Assembly (NCBI GenBank): GCA_018457305.1
Contig: JAGYHM010000038.1
Span: 2,096 to 11,115, forward strand
Origin: Fusobacterium sp.
Lineage (GTDB): Bacteria > Fusobacteriota > Fusobacteriia > Fusobacteriales > Fusobacteriaceae
Direction of reading: 5' to 3'
DNA: 9,020 nucleotides
The notes below the pieces were generated by a model that was not told the origin of the DNA, ran no database searches, and saw only the letters and a list, made by a program, of their open reading frames with translations. Shown piece by piece: positions 6,665-9,020 of the stretch (its first letter is position 1; each line of letters starts with the position of its first letter). A program made the position numbers and the translations under genes.

Positions 6665-8236
6665 TTATTTTTTGATTTTTTCTCTGATATAAAGAGAAAT
6701 ATTTTCTATAATTATAATAGTTAAAATTAAATATAAAAGTAATACCCAAACTTTATCCCAATTTCTAAAACGAATATGATTTAGAAGAAGCCTTCCTATT
6801 CCACCAGCACCAACCATACCAAGTACAGATGAATTTTTCATATTAGATTCAAATCTATATAAAAATATTGAAATGAATTTAGGAAATGTTGCAGGGAACC
6901 ACATTTTTAAATAAATATAAAATTCAGATAATCCTAAACTTTCACCGTAGATACTGTAATCAAAATTTTCACTCTCTAAACTATCAACATAAATTTTTGT
7001 AATTACTCCTACAGTATAAATAAATAGAGCAAAAAATCCACTTATAAGTCCTGGTCCAAAACCAGTAAAAAATATTATAGCAACTATAATTGGTGGAAAA
7101 GTTCTGATAAAATTTATAAAAAATTTTACTAAGAAAGAAAATTTTGATTTTAAGATATTGCTTGCAAAAAAACTTAAAATTATTGCAAAAGGACTTGCAA
7201 GTACAGTTGCAAAAAATGCAACAGCAAAACTATCAAAAAGAGCTTTTAAAGCATTTTTTGAATAAGACAAGTCCAACTCATTCAATTTAGAGAAAAAATT
7301 ATAAAATCTTTCTGATAAAGTTTGTAAAGAAATATCTTCAACACTTGAAGATAAAATTTTTACAGAATAAATTATGAAAATTCCTAATAAAATAAAAAAT
7401 ATTTTTTTTATTAGTTTTAAATTTTTATAAGATTTTTCAGTTGTGATTTTGAAAAACGAATCTTTTTTTCTAAAAAACCAACTCACAGTATCTATTAGCA
7501 TAATTAAAAGAAGTAAATTTAAAATTATAAAACTAACTTTATCATATCTTAAATAAGATAAATTTTTTAATAATTCTTCTCCAATTCCTCCTGCTCCAAC
7601 TAAACCTAAAACACTTGCTCCCCTTATGCTTGATTCCAAACTCAAGAAAAAGACTGAAACAATATAGTGTTTTGAAAGTGGGAAGATGCAAGCCTTAAAA
7701 AACATAAATTTATTTAAACCCATAGACTGAAAAACTTTTATTTTATTTTCATCAATTTCTTCAATATATTCTTTTATCAGTTTTGTAGCAGAAAAAAATA
7801 TAATTATACTCATACTCAAAAAACCAGTAAAACTTCCTGCTGAAAATAAATTTACTAGAATTGCAGCAAAAACCAAGGCAGGAATTGTACGAAATATAGT
7901 AAAGATAGAAGATAAAATTTTTGTGATAAAAGAATTTTTAGTAAAATATTTTGTTAAGAATGGAGCAAAGATTATTGCAAAGAATACTCCAACAACAGAT
8001 GCAGAAAAAGCAACTAAAAAAGTTTCATAAATTTTATAGAAAACTATTTTTGAATCTGAAAAATCTATTGTAAGAGAAGAACTTAAAAATGAAAATAATC
8101 TTGAAAAATTTTCAGAGTATTCTCCAAAAGATAAATTCATCTTAAAGAAAAAGAAGAAAATAATTAGAGAAAAAAAAGTATAGTTAAAAAAAGTTTTAGT
8201 TTTTTGAATTTTGATAAACTTCTCTAATTTCATCAT
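6665..8236 (-). CDS. phnE: Phosphonate/phosphate-type ABC permease, two PhnE units fused
   Basis: The 523-residue membrane protein is the permease of a PhnCDE-type importer. It holds two complete PhnE halves in one chain, each with about six membrane helices. Motifs recur at an exact offset of 262 residues: RTIP 116-119 and RTFP 378-381; the EAA-loop Gly173 and Pro186, and Gly435 and Pro448; VGAGGIG 213-219 and 475-481. The halves are joined by a basic linker at about 256-276. Usually PhnE1 and PhnE2 are separate proteins, so one chain here probably supplies the whole channel. It binds the ATPase through the EAA loops. The first ATG at 8236 overlaps phnC by 41 bases; an in-frame TAA two codons upstream rules out an earlier start. 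ATG 8233 is an alternative. The substrate is unknown: phosphonate, phosphate or phosphite are possible. Confidence 0.87.
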   Translation of the reverse strand: MMKLEKFIKIQKTKTFFNYTFFSLIIFFFFFKMNLSFGEYSENFSRLFSFLSSSLTIDFSDSKIVFYKIYETFLVAFSASVVGVFFAIIFAPFLTKYFTKNSFITKILSSIFTIFRTIPALVFAAILVNLFSAGSFTGFLSMSIIIFFSATKLIKEYIEEIDENKIKVFQSMGLNKFMFFKACIFPLSKHYIVSVFFLSLESSIRGASVLGLVGAGGIGEELLKNLSYLRYDKVSFIILNLLLLIMLIDTVSWFFRKKDSFFKITTEKSYKNLKLIKKIFFILLGIFIIYSVKILSSSVEDISLQTLSERFYNFFSKLNELDLSYSKNALKALFDSFAVAFFATVLASPFAIILSFFASNILKSKFSFLVKFFINFIRTFPPIIVAIIFFTGFGPGLISGFFALFIYTVGVITKIYVDSLESENFDYSIYGESLGLSEFYIYLKMWFPATFPKFISIFLYRFESNMKNSSVLGMVGAGGIGRLLLNHIRFRNWDKVWVLLLYLILTIIIIENISLYIREKIKK

Positions 8237-8945
8237 TTGTTATTTTTTCACTCTCCTTAAAAAATAAAATCTCTCCATTTTTCAATGCTAAAATTTTATC
8301 TGAAAATTCTTTTGCAATTTCCACATTGTGTAAATTTACTATAATCGTTTTTTCTTTTTTTTGATTTATTCTTTTAAAAATTTCCATTATTTGCTTAGAA
8401 TTTTTTTCATCTAAACTGCTTATAGGCTCATCGGCTAAAATTAAATCAACATTTGGAGCAAGAGCTCTTGCAATGGCAACTCTTTGTTTTTCTCCACCAG
8501 ATAAATATTTTGCCTTGGTATAGGCTAAATTAGAAATTCCAACCTTCTCTAAACAATAAAGAGCTCTTTCATATTCTTTCTTTGAAAAATAATTAAAAAA
8601 TATTTGCAAGAAATTTTTTCTAACTAAAAATGGAGTTAAAACATTTTCAATTACAAATAAATTATCAATTATATTCAAATCTTGGAATATGAAAGCCATT
8701 TGCCTTTTTATTAAATTTTTTTCTTTTTCATTTAACTTTGTTAATTCTTTATCATAAAATTTTATGCTACCAGAATTTATTTTTTCAAGAGAATTTATGC
8801 ATCTTAAAAGAGTTGATTTTCCTGCACCACTCTCTCCAATAATTGAGATAAATTCTCCTTTTTTTATGGAAAAAGATATATTTTTTAAAATTTGTTTTTG
8901 TTCGTAATTTTTTGTTAAGTTTTTTATTTCAATAATGTTTTTCAA
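8196..8945 (-). CDS. phnC: Phosphonate/phosphate-type ABC transporter ATPase
   Basis: The 249-residue protein is the cytoplasmic ATPase of the importer, with every ABC motif intact: Walker A GESGAGKS (37-44), Q-loop Gln88, signature LSGGEKQ (148-154), Walker B LILADEP (168-174) with Glu173, D-loop SSLD (176-179) and H-loop His206. The VNLHNVEIA stretch (203-211), the IFQDLNIID segment (86-94) and the length of about 250 fit PhnC better than amino-acid or metal importer ATPases. The start is TTG at 8945, seven bases after GGAGG (8957-8953); no in-frame ATG occurs before residue 83. phnE overlaps its 3' end by 41 bases, so the two are one operon. The binding protein PhnD is not in the window; it may lie upstream on the - strand, beyond base 9020. 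Confidence 0.88.
   Translation of the reverse strand: MKNIIEIKNLTKNYEQKQILKNISFSIKKGEFISIIGESGAGKSTLLRCINSLEKINSGSIKFYDKELTKLNEKEKNLIKRQMAFIFQDLNIIDNLFVIENVLTPFLVRKNFLQIFFNYFSKKEYERALYCLEKVGISNLAYTKAKYLSGGEKQRVAIARALAPNVDLILADEPISSLDEKNSKQIMEIFKRINQKKEKTIIVNLHNVEIAKEFSDKILALKNGEILFFKESEKITNDEIREVYQNSKN
8251..8258 (-). promoter_or_regulatory. Probable ribosome site for phnE
   Basis: AAGGAGAG on the - strand lies inside phnC, 14 bases before the phnE ATG at 8236. The spacing is long, so translation may rely partly on ribosomes finishing phnC. No better purine-rich site lies nearer. Confidence 0.4.
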
Positions 8946-8949
8946 AATT

Positions 8950-8957
8950 CTTCCTCC
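8950..8957 (-). promoter_or_regulatory. Ribosome site that sets the TTG start of phnC
   Basis: GGAGGAAG on the - strand, with GGAGG ending seven bases before the TTG at 8945, gives ideal spacing. It makes the TTG start convincing although no ATG is near. Confidence 0.75.
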
Positions 8958-8985
8958 AATTTTATAAATTTATATTTTACTTTTT

Positions 8986-9020
8986 TACGGGCAAGAAAGT
9001 CAGCAAAAGGCCCTTACGAG
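8986..9020. other. GC-rich patch at the window edge, nature unknown
   Basis: After a very AT-rich stretch before phnC, the last 35 bases change to about half G and C. GGGC (8989-8992) can pair with GCCC (9010-9013), and TTAC recurs just outside each arm (8985-8988 and 9014-9017). On the - strand a frame is open for 13 codons to a TAA at 8979-8977, which could be the end of an upstream gene or chance. The patch is cut by the window, so I cannot tell whether it is a repeat, a structured leader or a gene end. Confidence 0.3.

Noticed and set aside
8977..9018. C-terminal end of PhnD on the - strand
   Set aside because: Thirteen open codons in a locally GC-rich patch give no recognisable PhnD ending; too short to call.
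8946..9020. A sigma-70 promoter for phnC
   Set aside because: Possible -35 boxes (TTGCTG, TTGCCC on the - strand) have no -10 box at 16-18 bases spacing; the AT-rich stretch gives many weak matches, so none can be called.

Overview
The window looks like a piece of a Fusobacterium chromosome, probably from the F. nucleatum group. I infer this from the very AT-rich sequence, the A/T-ending codons, strong GGAGG-type ribosome sites and a V-type ATPase operon in the order I-K-E-C-F-A-B-D. No database search was possible, so the genus is an inference.

Bases 1-6488 (+ strand) hold most of a V-type (A/V-type, Ntp) ATPase operon. The 3' end of the membrane stator gene ntpI is followed by ntpK (rotor ring), ntpE (peripheral stalk), ntpC (ring-to-stalk coupler), subunit F (ntpG in Enterococcus naming), ntpA (catalytic), ntpB (regulatory) and ntpD (central shaft). 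Genes overlap or are separated by 1-57 bases, so they are almost certainly co-transcribed and partly translationally coupled. The residues that bind Na+ in Enterococcus hirae NtpK (Leu61, Thr64, Gln65, Gln110, Glu139) are all present at the same numbers here. This predicts a sodium-coupled rotary enzyme. Together the genes encode the V1 motor (A, B, D, F), the stalk and coupler (E, C) and the Vo membrane part (I, K). The G/H stalk subunit is presumably just upstream of the window.

Bases 6489-6664 separate two convergent transcription units. They hold a strong 14-bp hairpin that can act as a terminator in both directions, then a compact GC-rich element of about 66 bases (6559-6624) able to form nested hairpins. 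That element stands out sharply from its surroundings and has the look of a small dispersed repeat.

Bases 6665-8945 (- strand) encode an ABC importer of the phosphonate/phosphate (PhnC-PhnE) type: the ATPase phnC, started by TTG, and a permease in which two PhnE units are fused in one 523-residue chain. The two halves keep an exact 262-residue register. The binding protein (PhnD) is not in the window and no C-P lyase genes are seen, so the substrate is open. The last ~35 bases form a second GC-rich patch of unknown nature, cut by the window edge.

Most of the window is a known, intact system. The points most worth a second look are the GC-rich intergenic element and its flanks, the fused permease, and the edge patch.
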